Source: an uncultured Thalassospira sp.
Lineage (GTDB): Bacteria > Pseudomonadota > Alphaproteobacteria > Rhodospirillales_A > Thalassospiraceae
DNA: 6,927 nucleotides
Reading direction: 5' to 3'
NCBI GenBank assembly: GCA_946885765.1
Contig: CAMPHD010000178.1
Span: 1-6,927 of the forward strand
The notes beneath the pieces are model-generated. The model saw only the letters and a list, made by a program, of their open reading frames with translations. It made no database searches and was not told the origin of the DNA. A program made the position numbers and the translations under genes. Shown in pieces: positions 1 to 6,390 of the stretch; position 1 is the first letter of the stretch; every line of letters begins with the position of its first letter.

Positions 1-345
1 CGCAATCAGAAGGACCGCCCCACCGGGTACACGGCTTTCCTGAACAGGTTTCGGGAAACTAAGCTCGGTCCGGGCCGCAGGCGCGTTGCTTTCCGCGCGG
101 AAACGCCGCACGATTTCAGCCCCGTCCAGTCCGAGATGTTCGGCATAGGCTTTGATAAAGCCCAAGCCATACGGGCCACCGGGCAACACCGAATAATCGC
201 TGTTCTCGATCGCCTCGATATAAATCTTGCGGATACGCAGCAAACGGCAAACATCTTCAACGCTCTGGCCAAGATTATTCCTGGTGTGGCGCAAAAGGCG
301 TCCTACTTCGGTCTGTTCTGACGAATAACCGGTATCTGCTTCCAT
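1..345 (-). CDS. RodZ-like HTH-domain protein, N-terminal part (runs off the left edge)
   Basis: The reverse strand from the ATG at 345-343 is open to base 1, giving 115 residues without a stop, so the C-terminal part is missing. Residues about 14-83 form the Xre/Cro-like HTH domain of the RodZ family: VGRLLRHTR at the start, LRIRKIYIEAIE in the middle, then LPGGPYGLGFIKAYAEHLGL. Residues 84-108 look like a linker, and 109-115 (GAVLLIA) look like the start of the expected membrane segment. RodZ proteins are bitopic inner-membrane proteins whose cytoplasmic HTH binds MreB and helps maintain rod shape; many have a periplasmic DUF4115 domain, which would lie outside this window. The start fits the family's N-terminus but has no clear Shine-Dalgarno sequence. 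The gene lies 167 nt downstream of ptsP in the same direction. Family membership is fairly secure; a role in cell shape is inferred, since some homologues are annotated only as HTH proteins. Confidence 0.85.
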   Translation of the reverse strand, partial: MEADTGYSSEQTEVGRLLRHTRNNLGQSVEDVCRLLRIRKIYIEAIENSDYSVLPGGPYGLGFIKAYAEHLGLDGAEIVRRFRAESNAPAARTELSFPKPVQESRVPGGAVLLIA

Positions 346-512
346 TTTAATGTCATTTGACGGCCCATTCCCAGGCAACGGCCTGAAACGCAAGCGCCCC
401 CCGGATTGCTCGTCCAAATGATCTTCCTTTCGCTTTCCGATCGCCAACTCCGCACCCCCACGTTACGATCTAGCAATAAAAATAGCAGAATCCCCACCAA
501 AAGCGATTGTTT
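346..512 (-). other. Spacer between ptsP and the rodZ-like gene
   Basis: This 167-nt gap contains no convincing gene. Just after the ptsP stop, on the minus strand, it has an AT-rich run (about 470-490) that could hold a promoter for the rodZ-like gene, but I cannot assign -35 and -10 boxes with confidence. A small perfect stem, CAGGC/GCCTG with a 4-nt loop (372-376 and 381-385), lies in the presumed leader about 27 nt upstream of the start. There is no GC-rich hairpin followed by a U run, so I see no intrinsic terminator after ptsP and read-through into the rodZ-like gene is possible. Confidence 0.4.
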
Positions 513-2795
513 TTAAAGTTTTACACCGTGATCTATTGCGAAAGCCTTAAGACGCGACCGCAACGATTTACTGGAACTCCCCATGACCGACATGACGTAT
601 TGCTCAACGCTGGTCGCATTCATGCTTCGAACCATCTCCTTTATCGGACCGATCGAAGCAGGTGCCATCGACAAGCGGCGAATACCCAATCCGATCAGGG
701 CCATCGCTTCAAGTGGTCGCCCAGCCATCTCGCCACAGATGGTCAGACGGACATTCCGTTCGTCACACAATGTGACAAGCTGCCGCATAAAGGCAAACAC
801 ACTTGGCGAAAGTGTGTCGTAACGCCCTTCCAGCCGCGGGTTCCCGCGGTCGGCAGCGAACATGAACTGCAGCAGGTCGTTGGTTCCGACCGAGAGAAAG
901 TCGACACGATCCAAAAGAGCCGGTGCCTGCCATATCAGCGCCGGAACCTCCAACATCGCCCCAACCTGGACCCGGTTCGGTACATAGCCGCGTTCTGCTT
1001 CGCGCTTTAACTGCTGATCCAGAAGCTCTCTTGCCTGATCGAATTCTGCGACTTCGGCAATCATCGGGAACATGACATACAGATCCCGCTCGTGAGCAGC
1101 CCGGATCAATGCGCGCAACTGATGGACAAGCACCGCAGGTCGATCCAGCGTAATACGGATCGAGCGCCAGCCCATCGCCGGGTTCTCCTCTGTCATATCC
1201 TCCCAATAGGGCAACAATTTGTCACCACCGACATCAAGAGTACGAAATACGACAGGACGGCCTTCTGCCTGCTCGAATATTCTGGTGTAAAGACGGGTCT
1301 GGTCGACAATATCGGGCATGGCCGATCTGACCATGAACGGAATTTCCGTCCGATACAGGCCAATCCCGTCTGCACCGCTTTCGATCACATGGGGCACATC
1401 AATCAAAAGTCCGGCATTAATGTTCAACGAAATATCGACTTCATCGCATGTCCGCGACGGCATATCGCGCATCTGCACATAAAGTGCCTTGCGCTCGGCA
1501 CGCGCCCTGAGCGCCCCGTCGATAACCGAACGGACATCTTCACTCGGTCGGACAAACAGTTGCGCATTGTCGGCATCGACAATCAGCGGATCGCCGGTCT
1601 CGACCTTGTCAAGCACACCCTTGACCCCGCCCAGCACTGGAATATCAAGCGCGCGGGCGACAATTGCCACATGTGATGTATGCGACCCTTCTTCAAGGGC
1701 AAGACCACGCAGGCGTGTATGGTCGTAATCCAGAAGTTCGGCCGGGCCGATATTACGCGCCACCAGAATGATCTCGTCGGGCAACTCGCCAAAAGCCGGA
1801 GATTGATATTGCCCCGAAAGGTGCTGCAACAGACGGTTTGCCAGATCTTCAAGATCATGCAGGCGTTCGCGCAAATACGGATCGCTGACCTGCGCCATGC
1901 GGGCACGGGTATCGTCATGCACCTTCTGAACTGCGGCTTCTGCCGTCAGGCCGGTATGGACCGCCTCGGTAATGCGGTTAAGCCACCCGGTATCCTGCGC
2001 AATCATCTTATAGGCTTCGAGGATATCACCCGGATCATCGTCGCCGCCACTGCTGTCCATCCCGGCAACAGCTTCAAGCATCTTGTCGAGATGGTCCTGA
2101 AGCCCGCGCATGGCATCGCGAAGCCGGGTCAGTTCTTCGTCCGGGTCGTCCGAAACCATCCGGTCGATAACGATGCGCGGCTCATGCAGAACCGCAATCC
2201 CCTTGCCAATCCCCGGTGCCAGACGCGCCCCGCCAAGACGTAGCGGCAAAAGCGCGATCCCGTCGGTCGGAATCAGTTCCTCGCGACTGACCAGCTCGCC
2301 ACCGGCGACCATCTCGGCCAGCACCATGGCAACGTTTTCAAGCGCTTCCTGTTCGTCCTCGGAATAAAGGCGTTCGGTCCGGTTCTGCACGGCAAGGACG
2401 CCGATGATACGGCCACCGCGCAGGATCGGCACACCGATCATGGAATGATAGATTTCCTCGCCGGTTTCCGGACGATAGGCAAAGTTCGGATGACCCTGCG
2501 CGTCTTTAAGGTTAAGAGGACGGGCATGTGCCGCCACATAACCGACAATCCCCTCGCCCACCCGAAGGCGGGTCATATGAACCGCCGCCGGGGCCAGACC
2601 GCAGGTCGCGAAAAGTTCAAGCACCTCGCCCGCCCGCATGACATAGACCGAACACACCTCCGCGACCATATCGGCGGCAATGATGGTTACGATCTGCCCC
2701 AGGCGTTCTTCTGCCGTCCCCGGACCAGCCATGACGTCACGGACGCGCTTTAAAAGGCGTCGCGGACCAGTGACAGCGGCGGACGGCATGCTCAT
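513..2795 (-). CDS. ptsP: Phosphoenolpyruvate-protein phosphotransferase PtsP (Enzyme I-Ntr)
   Basis: This 760-residue cytoplasmic protein autophosphorylates with PEP and passes the phosphate to NPr and then EIIA-Ntr, the regulatory nitrogen PTS, rather than importing sugars. A GAF sensor domain spans about residues 25-165 and distinguishes PtsP from sugar-type Enzyme I. The NPr-binding/PEP-utiliser N domain begins near 187 (LGGARLAPGIGKG). The swivelling phosphohistidine domain carries the active His375 in EGSHTSHVAIVAR. The C-terminal PEP-binding TIM barrel shows Arg482 and Glu484 (GLYRTE), Arg518 (FRTLDVGGDK), Glu616 (MLEVPA), the SVGTNDL motif at 635-641 and catalytic Cys687 in CGEMAG. 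All key residues are present, so it should be active. Residue 372, three before the active His, is a second histidine. The ATG at 2795 lies 5 nt past the upstream gene's stop with only a weak ribosome-binding site, suggesting translational coupling; Met3 (2789) is an alternative start. In other alphaproteobacteria the GAF domain binds glutamine and inhibits autophosphorylation; that role here is inferred. Confidence 0.97.
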   Translation of the reverse strand: MSMPSAAVTGPRRLLKRVRDVMAGPGTAEERLGQIVTIIAADMVAEVCSVYVMRAGEVLELFATCGLAPAAVHMTRLRVGEGIVGYVAAHARPLNLKDAQGHPNFAYRPETGEEIYHSMIGVPILRGGRIIGVLAVQNRTERLYSEDEQEALENVAMVLAEMVAGGELVSREELIPTDGIALLPLRLGGARLAPGIGKGIAVLHEPRIVIDRMVSDDPDEELTRLRDAMRGLQDHLDKMLEAVAGMDSSGGDDDPGDILEAYKMIAQDTGWLNRITEAVHTGLTAEAAVQKVHDDTRARMAQVSDPYLRERLHDLEDLANRLLQHLSGQYQSPAFGELPDEIILVARNIGPAELLDYDHTRLRGLALEEGSHTSHVAIVARALDIPVLGGVKGVLDKVETGDPLIVDADNAQLFVRPSEDVRSVIDGALRARAERKALYVQMRDMPSRTCDEVDISLNINAGLLIDVPHVIESGADGIGLYRTEIPFMVRSAMPDIVDQTRLYTRIFEQAEGRPVVFRTLDVGGDKLLPYWEDMTEENPAMGWRSIRITLDRPAVLVHQLRALIRAAHERDLYVMFPMIAEVAEFDQARELLDQQLKREAERGYVPNRVQVGAMLEVPALIWQAPALLDRVDFLSVGTNDLLQFMFAADRGNPRLEGRYDTLSPSVFAFMRQLVTLCDERNVRLTICGEMAGRPLEAMALIGLGIRRLSMAPASIGPIKEMVRSMNATSVEQYVMSVMGSSSKSLRSRLKAFAIDHGVKL

Positions 2796-2800
2796 CGGGC

Positions 2801-3829
2801 TTAATTGTCTCTTCGTACGAGGGACTGAACGGCCTGTTCGACCAGCTCTTCCAGAATTTCGGATACCGGTTGCTCTTTCTTTACCATACCAACCGACTGT
2901 CCTGCCATAACCGATCCGCTCTCGACATCACCGTCGATGACGGCCCGGCGAAGCGCACCCGCCCAGAAATGTTCAATCTCGAGCTGGGCTTCACCCTGAT
3001 CGACTTCACCGGCACGGAATTTGGCAATCACCTTGCGCTGGGTATCGAGGAATTCGTCGGTACCCTTGTTGGCAAGGGCACGGACCGGAATAACCGGGAA
3101 CCGGTCGTCAAGCTGAACCGTGGTGACCGCGTCTCGCGCGCTGGCACGGATAAACGCCTTCTTGAAATCGGGATGAGCAATACATTCATTGGCACAAACC
3201 AGACGCGTTCCGATCTGAACCCCGGCAGCCCCCTGTTCGAGCAACCCGGTAATCGCTTCACCACGACCGATACCACCGGCACAGAAAATCGGCACATCCT
3301 TGATTTCCGGAAGAATCTCCTGGGCCAGAACCGTCAAGGAAACCGGACCGATATGGCCACCAGCTTCGCTGCCTTCGATCACCAGCGCATCCGCACCAGA
3401 CCGCACCAGCTTCTTGGCCAGAACCAGTGCCGGGGCAAAACAGACAACTTTGGCAAATTCCTTGGCTTTCTTGATCGATGCCGACGATGGCAGACCACCA
3501 GCCAGAACCACGTGACCAACCTCCTGCTCGCGGCAAACCTCGATCAGGTCATCAAGCATCGGGTGCATGGTGATCAGGTTGACGCCGAAAGGCTTTTTGG
3601 TCAGCGCCTTGGTCCCGGCGATTTCCGCCGACAGAATATCCGGCGTCATCGCCCCACAGGCAATTACACCAAAGCCACCGGCATTTGAAACCGCCGCCAC
3701 AAGGTGACGTTCGGAAACCCAGGACATTGCACCCGCCATGATGGCGTAATCCGTTCCCAGAAATTCCTTGCCCGCCGCCCACAATTTTTCAAGGCGGGCA
3801 CGTGCGACATCGAATTTCGGATCTCTCAT
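2801..3829 (-). CDS. Nitronate monooxygenase-family FMN-dependent oxidoreductase
   Basis: The 342-residue product has the TIM-barrel fold signature of the nitronate monooxygenase / 2-nitropropane dioxygenase family, cytoplasmic FMN enzymes that oxidise alkyl nitronates; relatives include NADH:quinone reductases and FabK-type enoyl-ACP reductases. Visible motifs are GAMSWVSE near residues 33-40 (FMN site), NAGGFGVIA (49-57), the SEAGGH motif at 154-159 with His159 in the place of the family's catalytic base, the FMN-phosphate loop AGGIGRGEAITGLLEQGAAGVQIGT (184-208, key glycines) and AGQSVG (309-314). I chose the ATG at 3829 because the family N-terminus begins close to this Met. Upstream in-frame ATGs (3889, 3886) would add about 20 residues that look like translated leader. 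A GGGG lies 11 nt before 3829, a poor ribosome-binding site. The gene is followed by ptsP after 5 nt and preceded by lysC after 154 nt. The natural substrate cannot be told from the sequence; a nitronate, a quinone or an enoyl thioester are all possible. Confidence 0.9.
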   Translation of the reverse strand: MRDPKFDVARARLEKLWAAGKEFLGTDYAIMAGAMSWVSERHLVAAVSNAGGFGVIACGAMTPDILSAEIAGTKALTKKPFGVNLITMHPMLDDLIEVCREQEVGHVVLAGGLPSSASIKKAKEFAKVVCFAPALVLAKKLVRSGADALVIEGSEAGGHIGPVSLTVLAQEILPEIKDVPIFCAGGIGRGEAITGLLEQGAAGVQIGTRLVCANECIAHPDFKKAFIRASARDAVTTVQLDDRFPVIPVRALANKGTDEFLDTQRKVIAKFRAGEVDQGEAQLEIEHFWAGALRRAVIDGDVESGSVMAGQSVGMVKKEQPVSEILEELVEQAVQSLVRRDN

Positions 3830-3983
3830 ATTATTCTGTACCCCAAAGCAGAAATGCAGGAAACCAAGGGTTCCCTGCCATTTCATCATAAAGGCCGAAA
3901 CCGATAGTTCCAGCTAGTATGTAATAATTGACGCAATTTAACAGTGACTTAATCACAGACGATGCAAGTCACATTATATTAAA
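3830..3983 (-). other. Spacer between lysC and the flavoprotein gene, with an inverted repeat
   Basis: This 154-nt AT-rich gap probably holds the lysC 3' end and a promoter for the flavoprotein-ptsP pair. A perfect 7-bp inverted repeat, GTGACTT (3944-3950) and AAGTCAC (3966-3972), is separated by 15 nt. A second arrangement, GTGA-N5-TCAC (3944-3947 and 3953-3956), shares the left arm. Neither is GC-rich or followed by a U run, so an intrinsic terminator is unlikely; an operator for a dimeric regulator is possible. It resembles CRP/FNR half-sites, but the spacing does not match the consensus. No confident -35/-10 pair could be assigned. Confidence 0.35.
3944..3972. repeat. 7-bp inverted repeat with 15-nt spacer
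   Basis: GTGACTT and its exact reverse complement AAGTCAC flank a 15-nt spacer that itself contains TCAC. The site begins 12 nt past the lysC stop and lies more than 110 nt upstream of the flavoprotein start. It could be an operator or a weak RNA stem, and it could also occur by chance. Confidence 0.35.
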
Positions 3984-5204
3984 TTACTCGGCATCAAGAC
4001 CATAAGCGGTATGAAGCGCACGAACTGCCAGTTCGGTATATTCTTCGGCAATCAGAACGCTGACCTTGATTTCCGAGGTCGAAATGACCTGGATGTTGAT
4101 GCCTTTTTCCGCAAGCGTTTCAAACATCTTGCGTGCAACGCCAACGTGTGAACGCATGCCGACACCGATGATCGACACTTTGGTCACATCCGATGTGCTC
4201 AGCAATTCCTTGTAGCCGATCTTGGCCGAATTGCCTTCAATCACCGACAGCGCACGTTTGAATTCGCCGCGCGGCACGGTAAAGGTCATGTCCGTACTTT
4301 TGCCGTCTTCAGAGACGTTCTGCACGATCATATCGACATTGATATTGGCCTCGGCCAGCGGGCCGAAGATAGAAGCAGCAATTCCCGGTTTGTCGGCGAC
4401 TTTCACCAAGGTGATCTTGGCTTCGTCACGGCTATAGGCAATCCCGCTGACGACTTCCTGTTCCACGATTTCGTCCTCGTCTACAACAAGTGTTCCTTCC
4501 GCATCACTAAAGGAGGAGCGGACCTGTACCCGGACGCGATGGTTCATGGCCATCTCGACAGAACGGGTTTGAAGGACCTTCGCACCAAGCGATGCCAGTT
4601 CCAGCATTTCTTCGTAGGTAATCTTTTCGATCTTGCGTGCCTTGGGCACGATGCGCGGATCGGTCGTGTAAACCCCGTCAACATCGGTATAGATATCGCA
4701 ACGATCCGCCTTCAAGGCCGCAGCAAGTGCCACCGCCGAGGTATCCGAACCGCCACGGCCCAGCGTGGTGATGCGATTGTCCGGGGCGATCCCCTGGAAA
4801 CCCGCAACACAAACAACTTCGCCGCCATTCAGGCGCTTGTCGAGTTCGGTCGTATCAATTTCCTTGATACGCGCCTTGGCATGCGCTCCGTCGGTCTTGA
4901 TTGGAATCTGCCAGCCAAGCCATGACCGTGCAGGCACATCCATGCTTTGCAGCGCCATCGCCATCAGACCGACAGTAACCTGTTCGCCCGACGATACGAT
5001 CACGTCATATTCACGTGCATCATACATCGGCGAAATTTCATCGGCCCAGCCAACCAGTTCATTGGTCTTGCCCGACATGGCCGAAACAACAACCGCGACC
5101 TGGTTTCCGGCATCGACCTCGGCTTTGACCCGACGGGCGACGTTCTTGATCTTTTCGACATCGGCGACCGATGTACCGCCGAATTTCATGACAATACGGG
5201 CCAT
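3984..5204 (-). CDS. lysC: Aspartate kinase
   Basis: The 406-residue cytoplasmic enzyme phosphorylates L-aspartate with ATP, the first committed step to lysine/diaminopimelate, methionine, threonine and isoleucine. The amino-acid-kinase domain spans about 1-245: KFGGTSVAD (7-15) at the nucleotide/substrate site, VSAMSGKTNELV (40-51), SSGEQVTVGLMA (71-82) and TLGRGGSDTSAVAL (147-160). Two ACT domains follow, about 262-335 (VKVADKPGIAASIFGPLAEANINVD region) and 343-406 (SIIGVGMRSHVGVA, then INIQVISTSEIKVSVLI). These usually bind lysine and/or threonine for feedback inhibition; which effector applies here cannot be read from the sequence. Length and layout match the monofunctional LysC of Bacillus and Corynebacterium, with no homoserine dehydrogenase fusion. 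The start at 5204 is the family start and has GGGGA 6 nt upstream (5211-5215). A possible internal start at codon 247 is listed separately. It is transcribed divergently from ubiG. Confidence 0.97.
   Translation of the reverse strand: MARIVMKFGGTSVADVEKIKNVARRVKAEVDAGNQVAVVVSAMSGKTNELVGWADEISPMYDAREYDVIVSSGEQVTVGLMAMALQSMDVPARSWLGWQIPIKTDGAHAKARIKEIDTTELDKRLNGGEVVCVAGFQGIAPDNRITTLGRGGSDTSAVALAAALKADRCDIYTDVDGVYTTDPRIVPKARKIEKITYEEMLELASLGAKVLQTRSVEMAMNHRVRVQVRSSFSDAEGTLVVDEDEIVEQEVVSGIAYSRDEAKITLVKVADKPGIAASIFGPLAEANINVDMIVQNVSEDGKSTDMTFTVPRGEFKRALSVIEGNSAKIGYKELLSTSDVTKVSIIGVGMRSHVGVARKMFETLAEKGINIQVISTSEIKVSVLIAEEYTELAVRALHTAYGLDAE
4464..4478 (-). promoter_or_regulatory. Possible internal ribosome-binding site and GTG start for a LysC beta subunit
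   Basis: Within lysC, GAGGA (4474-4478, minus strand) is followed after 7 nt by an in-frame GTG (4466-4464), codon 247. Initiation there would yield a 160-residue protein consisting of both ACT domains and beginning VEQEVVSGIA. In Bacillus subtilis and Corynebacterium glutamicum, lysC makes such a regulatory beta subunit from an internal in-frame start at almost the same place. The position matches well, but a 5-nt SD-like match inside a gene encoding Asp/Glu-rich residues (DEDE) can arise by chance. Confidence 0.35.
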
Positions 5205-5210
5205 GAAGTA

Positions 5211-5215
5211 TCCCC
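5211..5215 (-). promoter_or_regulatory. lysC ribosome-binding site
   Basis: GGGGA on the minus strand lies 6 nt upstream of the lysC ATG at 5204 and supports that start. Confidence 0.6.
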
Positions 5216-5280
5216 GCTAAGCTTGCCATCCATCGGCGTTCCGAAAATGATGGCATGTGATCCGGCCCTCGATCCATTGG

Positions 5281-5292
5281 TGCAGGCCTGCA
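5281..5292. repeat. 12-bp perfect palindrome in the lysC leader
   Basis: TGCAGGCCTGCA reads the same on both strands and lies 77-88 nt upstream of the lysC start, inside its likely 5' leader. The flanks also contain CATTG (5275-5279) and CAATG (5291-5295), which could extend a different pairing. It could be an operator for a dimeric regulator. About one or two such palindromes are expected by chance in a window of this size. Confidence 0.5.
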
Positions 5293-5324
5293 ATGCGGCG
5301 CACCGCCTGATCCGGGCGGCGTTA

Positions 5325-5353
5325 TCAATACTGCCTTACTCTTTCGGAAACAA
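5325..5353 (-). promoter_or_regulatory. Weak candidate sigma70-type promoter for lysC
   Basis: On the minus strand, TTGTTT (5353-5348) and TATTGA (5330-5325) are separated by 17 nt. Each matches only half of its consensus hexamer. Transcription would begin near 5318 and give a leader of roughly 115 nt that includes the palindrome at 5281-5292. Confidence 0.2.
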
Positions 5354-5393
5354 GCATCAACGCAGGGGAAAATTGCATCGATTCATTTTTTAA

Positions 5394-5544
5394 TCCGGTT
5401 GAATGCGCCTGATACGGCTTTCAAGGCAAGAATCGTGAAATAACCTGCGAATTCTTACCCAAAAACCCTGAGGGGACATGTGATTGGCGCAGGGCACATT
5501 CCGGTTTCGGTCATAACCGGGAAAACCTGTCCTTGTATCCGGTT
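5394..5544 (+). repeat. Three direct copies of TCCGGTT plus one inverted AACCGG
   Basis: TCCGGTT occurs at 5394-5400, 5500-5506 and 5538-5544, and AACCGG (its core inverted) at 5515-5520. Three copies of one heptamer in about 150 bp is more than expected by chance. The last two copies lie in the presumed ubiG leader. They may be regulator-binding sites or parts of alternative RNA stems. Confidence 0.4.
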
Positions 5545-5570
5545 CCCCGGCAGACTATTGCCTTGCCGGG
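5501..5570 (+). promoter_or_regulatory. Candidate hairpins in the ubiG leader
   Basis: CCGGTT (5501-5506) pairs perfectly with AACCGG (5515-5520) across an 8-nt loop. The same AACCGG can instead pair with the CCGGTT at 5539-5544, so the two stems exclude each other. Downstream, CCCGGCA (5546-5552) pairs with TGCCGGG (5564-5570) across an 11-nt loop. The last stem is followed by GC-rich sequence, not a U run, so it is not an intrinsic terminator. The ubiG Shine-Dalgarno lies about 45 nt further on and is not covered by these stems. Confidence 0.3.
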
Positions 5571-5615
5571 CGCGCCCGCGTAAACAGGGCAAAGCAAAAT
5601 CAATGTCACGCCTTC

Positions 5616-5619
5616 GGAG
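5616..5619 (+). promoter_or_regulatory. ubiG ribosome-binding site
   Basis: GGAG lies 6 nt upstream of the ATG at 5626 and fixes the ubiG start there. Confidence 0.7.
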
Positions 5620-5625
5620 CCGTTC

Positions 5626-6390
5626 ATGTCGCACGCATCCGCCAATAACAGCCGCACCGCCAATGCCGAGGAAATTGCACGCTTTTCCGCAATGGCCGAA
5701 AAATGGTGGGACCCGAACGGCGCAATGAAGCCCTTGCACAAGTTCAATCCGATCCGCCTGCAACTTCTGCGCGACAATATCGCCGCCCATCTCGGGCGCA
5801 ATGCCAACCAGCTTGACGTTCTGAAAGATGTCGACATCATTGATATCGGCTGCGGTGCCGGTCTTCTGTCCGAACCGCTGGCGCGTATGGGCGCCAAAAT
5901 GACGTCAATCGACGCCGCCGAAAACAATATCGAAGTCGCCAAGGTTCATGCTGCCCAGTCAGGCCTGAACATCGACTATCGCAATGCCACACCGGAAATG
6001 CTGGTCGACGAGGGCAAGCAGTTCGATATCGTGCTGAATATGGAAGTCATCGAGCATGTCGACGATCCGCAATTTTTCATGCAGGCCTGTGCCGCATTGC
6101 TGAAACCGGGCGGCCTGATGTTTGTTGCAACATTAAACCGCACCATCAAATCACTCGCACTGGCGAAATTTGGCGCGGAATACATTTTGCGCTGGTTGCC
6201 TGCCGGAACGCATGACTGGCGCAAATTCGTCAAACCGTCGGAAATGTCGGGTTTGCTGCGTGGTGCCGGTCTTGATCTCGTCGATATTACCGGTGTTGTA
6301 TATAACCCGATCACGGATAAATGGTCAGCGGCACCACGTGATCTTGACATCAATTACATGGTAATCGCGCAAAAGCCTTCTGACGCGTAA
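5626..6390 (+). CDS. ubiG: Ubiquinone biosynthesis O-methyltransferase UbiG
   Basis: The 254-residue protein is a class I SAM-dependent methyltransferase that carries out both O-methylations of the ubiquinone ring (on the polyprenyl-dihydroxybenzene intermediate and on demethylubiquinol) at the cytoplasmic face of the membrane. The N-terminal FSAMAEKWWDPNGAMKPLHKFNPIR (20-44) is a UbiG hallmark. The SAM site shows DIGCGAGLLSEPLARMGA (73-90), the acidic SIDAAENNI (94-102) and NMEVIEHV (138-145). The segment NRTIKSLALAKFGAEYILRWLPAGTHDWRKFVKPSE (171-206, key residues GTHDW) is the UbiG-specific insertion implicated in membrane binding. Length and motifs match complete family members. It is transcribed away from lysC, and its stop lies 13 nt from that of the convergent GGDEF gene. 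The ubiG-lysC divergent pair recurs in alphaproteobacteria, as I recall it. Confidence 0.97.
   Translation: MSHASANNSRTANAEEIARFSAMAEKWWDPNGAMKPLHKFNPIRLQLLRDNIAAHLGRNANQLDVLKDVDIIDIGCGAGLLSEPLARMGAKMTSIDAAENNIEVAKVHAAQSGLNIDYRNATPEMLVDEGKQFDIVLNMEVIEHVDDPQFFMQACAALLKPGGLMFVATLNRTIKSLALAKFGAEYILRWLPAGTHDWRKFVKPSEMSGLLRGAGLDLVDITGVVYNPITDKWSAAPRDLDINYMVIAQKPSDA

Larger units (their letters stand above)
5205..5625. promoter_or_regulatory. Divergent control region between lysC and ubiG
   Basis: This 421-bp gap has no convincing gene on either strand; the frames open across it are arginine/proline-rich shadows. It must hold the promoters of both lysC (minus) and ubiG (plus). The lysC side has a 12-bp palindrome (5281-5292), a CCGCC/GGCGG stem (5303-5307 and 5315-5319) and a weak candidate promoter at 5325-5353. 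The middle (5365-5460) is AT-rich and probably contains the ubiG promoter, though I find no good -35/-10 pair. The ubiG side has two candidate hairpins at 5501-5570. The heptamer TCCGGTT occurs three times (5394, 5500, 5538). I do not recognise a lysine, SAM or other known riboswitch. Confidence 0.6.

Noticed and set aside
303..500. 65-residue minus-strand frame between ptsP and the rodZ-like gene
   Set aside because: It overlaps the rodZ-like start in another frame, and its composition and lack of motifs suggest it is not coding.
507..2243. Three long plus-strand open frames (507-1010, 1092-1676, 1680-2243) in the same phase opposite ptsP
   Set aside because: They lie opposite a well-conserved ptsP in one antisense phase, where codon bias makes stops rare. 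Their products are basic, low-similarity sequences without domains, and no ribosome-binding sites were seen.
3830..3889. N-terminal extension of the flavoprotein to the ATG at 3889
   Set aside because: The extra residues (MMKWQGTLGF...) do not resemble the family N-terminus, and no Shine-Dalgarno precedes 3889. The Met at 3829 fits the family better.
5205..5330. Lysine or SAM riboswitch in the lysC leader
   Set aside because: The leader is short, and I cannot find the conserved core helices of either class; only simple palindromes are visible.
5546..5570. Intrinsic terminator or attenuator upstream of ubiG
   Set aside because: The 7-bp GC-rich stem is followed by GC-rich sequence rather than a U run on either strand.
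5480..5728. Plus-strand frame with a GTG start and AGGGG upstream, overlapping the ubiG start
   Set aside because: The SD-like AGGGG is tempting, but the 82-residue product is arginine/proline-rich, runs about 100 nt into ubiG in another frame and looks like a shadow.
5455..5790. Minus-strand frames over the ubiG 5' end (5455-5790 and 5511-5942)
   Set aside because: They are opposite the conserved ubiG coding sequence and show no domain or start signal.
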